Shown: one piece after another, positions 5,464 through 6,330 of the stretch
How positions within the stretch are numbered: the stretch's first letter is position 1
How the letters are laid out: each line of letters opens with the position of its first letter
Source of the DNA: Syntrophaceae bacterium UBA6255
GTDB taxonomy: Bacteria > Desulfobacterota > Syntrophia > Syntrophales > Smithellaceae
DNA length: 6,330 nucleotides
Direction: 5' to 3'
Assembly: GCA_002441205.1 (NCBI GenBank)
Contig: DJVN01000074.1
Span: 13,841-20,170, forward strand
Made by a program: the position numbers and the translations under genes
The notes under the pieces: model-generated
What the model saw: the letters and a program-made list of their open reading frames with translations, nothing else
Database searches by the model: none
Told to the model about the DNA's origin: nothing

Positions 5464-5478
5464 GGACGTAAAACGCTT

Positions 5479-6330
5479 ATGAAAAATGTGCTGGTCATCG
5501 GAGGGAGTTATTTTGTCGGCAGGGTTTTCGTGGAAGAGCTCTCGAAAATTCCTGATTATGAGATTTACGTCATGAACAGGGGAAACGTGCCGATGAGCAG
5601 TAAGGGTATAACCCTAATAAAATGTGACCGGCATGATCCGGAGGCATTGCAGGAGGCCATTCCCTCTTTAAAGTGGGATGCTGTTGTTGATTTCTGTGCC
5701 TACACGCCGGAAGACATTGCCGTGATGTTTTCTGCGATTCCGTCTCATGCAGTCAGCCAGTATATCTTCATCAGCACGGCTTCGATTTACGAAAAAACCT
5801 GTGACCTTCCGATACGTGAAGATGCTGCTCTCTTGACGGGACCGCAACCGGGGCCTCATGGTGATTATGCCTACAATAAATATCTAGCTGAAGAGGAATT
5901 AAAAAATCAATGCTCAGAAAACAGAATTCCCTGGACGATCTTCCGGCCAACTTTCATATACGGGAAGTACAACTACGCTCCGCGGGAAAGTTATTTTTTT
6001 GACCTGGTTCAGGAAAAGAAAACCATTGTTATTCCGGACAACGAGCTGGCGCTTTTCACGTTTGTATCCGTATGGGATGTGGCTCGCGCAATTATCGCCT
6101 GTATCGGCAACAAAAATGCTTACACCAAAGCGTTTAATCTGTCGGGTGAAGAACTGGTGTCTTACCTAAGGTTCGTTAATGTACTCCGGATCATTACAGG
6201 TGAACATATCAATGAAAGGGTTATGAGTGTTCAGCAAATTGATGAACAGGGTGTTCCTTTACCTTTTCCTCTTGATGAACATATGGTCTATTCCGGGACG
6301 CTGATTACGAAAGATATAGGATTCTTGTAT
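5479..6330 (+). CDS. Extended SDR family NAD-dependent epimerase/dehydratase-like protein (3' end outside window)
   Basis: The frame starts at ATG 5479, 15 bases after the DUF4037 stop, and runs without a stop to the right edge, giving 284 residues; extended SDRs are usually 300-350. The N-terminal Rossmann motif is VLVIGGSYFVGR (residues 4-15), the GGTxFxG variant with Tyr11 in place of the usual central glycine. Other landmarks are VVDFCAYTP at 69-77, FISTASIY at 97-104, the catalytic YAYNK (Tyr130, Lys134), FRPTFIYG at 155-162 and FTFVSVWDVARAI at 193-205. These fit NAD(P)-dependent sugar-nucleotide epimerases/dehydratases and related reductases in the cytoplasm. The substrate cannot be assigned. 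GAGGA at 5462-5466 is twelve bases before the ATG, a rather long spacing, so coupling to the upstream gene is likely. With the DUF4037 nucleotidyltransferase-like protein upstream, a nucleotide-activated intermediate is one possible substrate. Confidence 0.85.
   Translation, partial: MKNVLVIGGSYFVGRVFVEELSKIPDYEIYVMNRGNVPMSSKGITLIKCDRHDPEALQEAIPSLKWDAVVDFCAYTPEDIAVMFSAIPSHAVSQYIFISTASIYEKTCDLPIREDAALLTGPQPGPHGDYAYNKYLAEEELKNQCSENRIPWTIFRPTFIYGKYNYAPRESYFFDLVQEKKTIVIPDNELALFTFVSVWDVARAIIACIGNKNAYTKAFNLSGEELVSYLRFVNVLRIITGEHINERVMSVQQIDEQGVPLPFPLDEHMVYSGTLITKDIGFLY

Overview
The window is 6,330 bases of bacterial DNA of moderate GC content with short intergenic gaps. It probably comes from an anaerobic, fatty-acid- or aromatic-degrading Desulfobacterota-type organism (Syntrophus, Smithella or Desulfobacter-like). 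That guess rests on gene content: a DmdC-like acyl-CoA dehydrogenase next to an acyl-CoA synthetase, a split iron-sulfur class I fumarase, and a sigma-54 type promoter. There is no rRNA or other phylogenetic marker, so the taxonomy is inference. I see no tRNA, rRNA, CRISPR array, transposase or phage gene.

Left block (1-2194, plus strand): the 3' end of an acyl-CoA dehydrogenase with the acetyl-CoA-dehydrogenase-like C-terminal domain, followed after 37 bases by a complete AMP-forming acyl-CoA synthetase. Together they would activate an organic acid to its CoA thioester and oxidise it. The unit ends at a perfect 18-bp hairpin followed by six T.

Middle (2186-3104): a convergent minus-strand gene for an exported PEBP/YbhB-family protein. 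Its stop codon lies inside the terminator hairpin, and its true start is probably a GTG behind a very strong Shine-Dalgarno sequence. A 370-base AT-rich divergent intergenic region follows. It holds a candidate sigma-70 promoter for the PEBP gene, repeated GTATGC motifs, several AT-rich palindromes, and an almost perfect sigma-54 (-24/-12) promoter pointing right.

Right block (3105-6330, plus strand): an operon, apparently sigma-54 driven, of four tightly packed genes. They are a class I fumarase/tartrate-dehydratase type hydro-lyase alpha subunit and beta subunit, a DUF4037 protein with a nucleotidyltransferase-like GS...DxD motif, and an extended short-chain dehydrogenase/epimerase-like protein cut off by the window edge. 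The first three reading frames overlap (10 bases, then 4 bases). Both overlaps sit on the same nine bases, CAAAAAATG, placed so that a -1 slip on the A tract would fuse the adjacent proteins. The combination of hydro-lyase, nucleotidyltransferase-like protein and SDR under activator-dependent control is the most unusual thing here. It may be a small pathway that modifies a hydroxy acid or sugar acid rather than a plain TCA-cycle fumarase, but the substrate cannot be read from the sequence.
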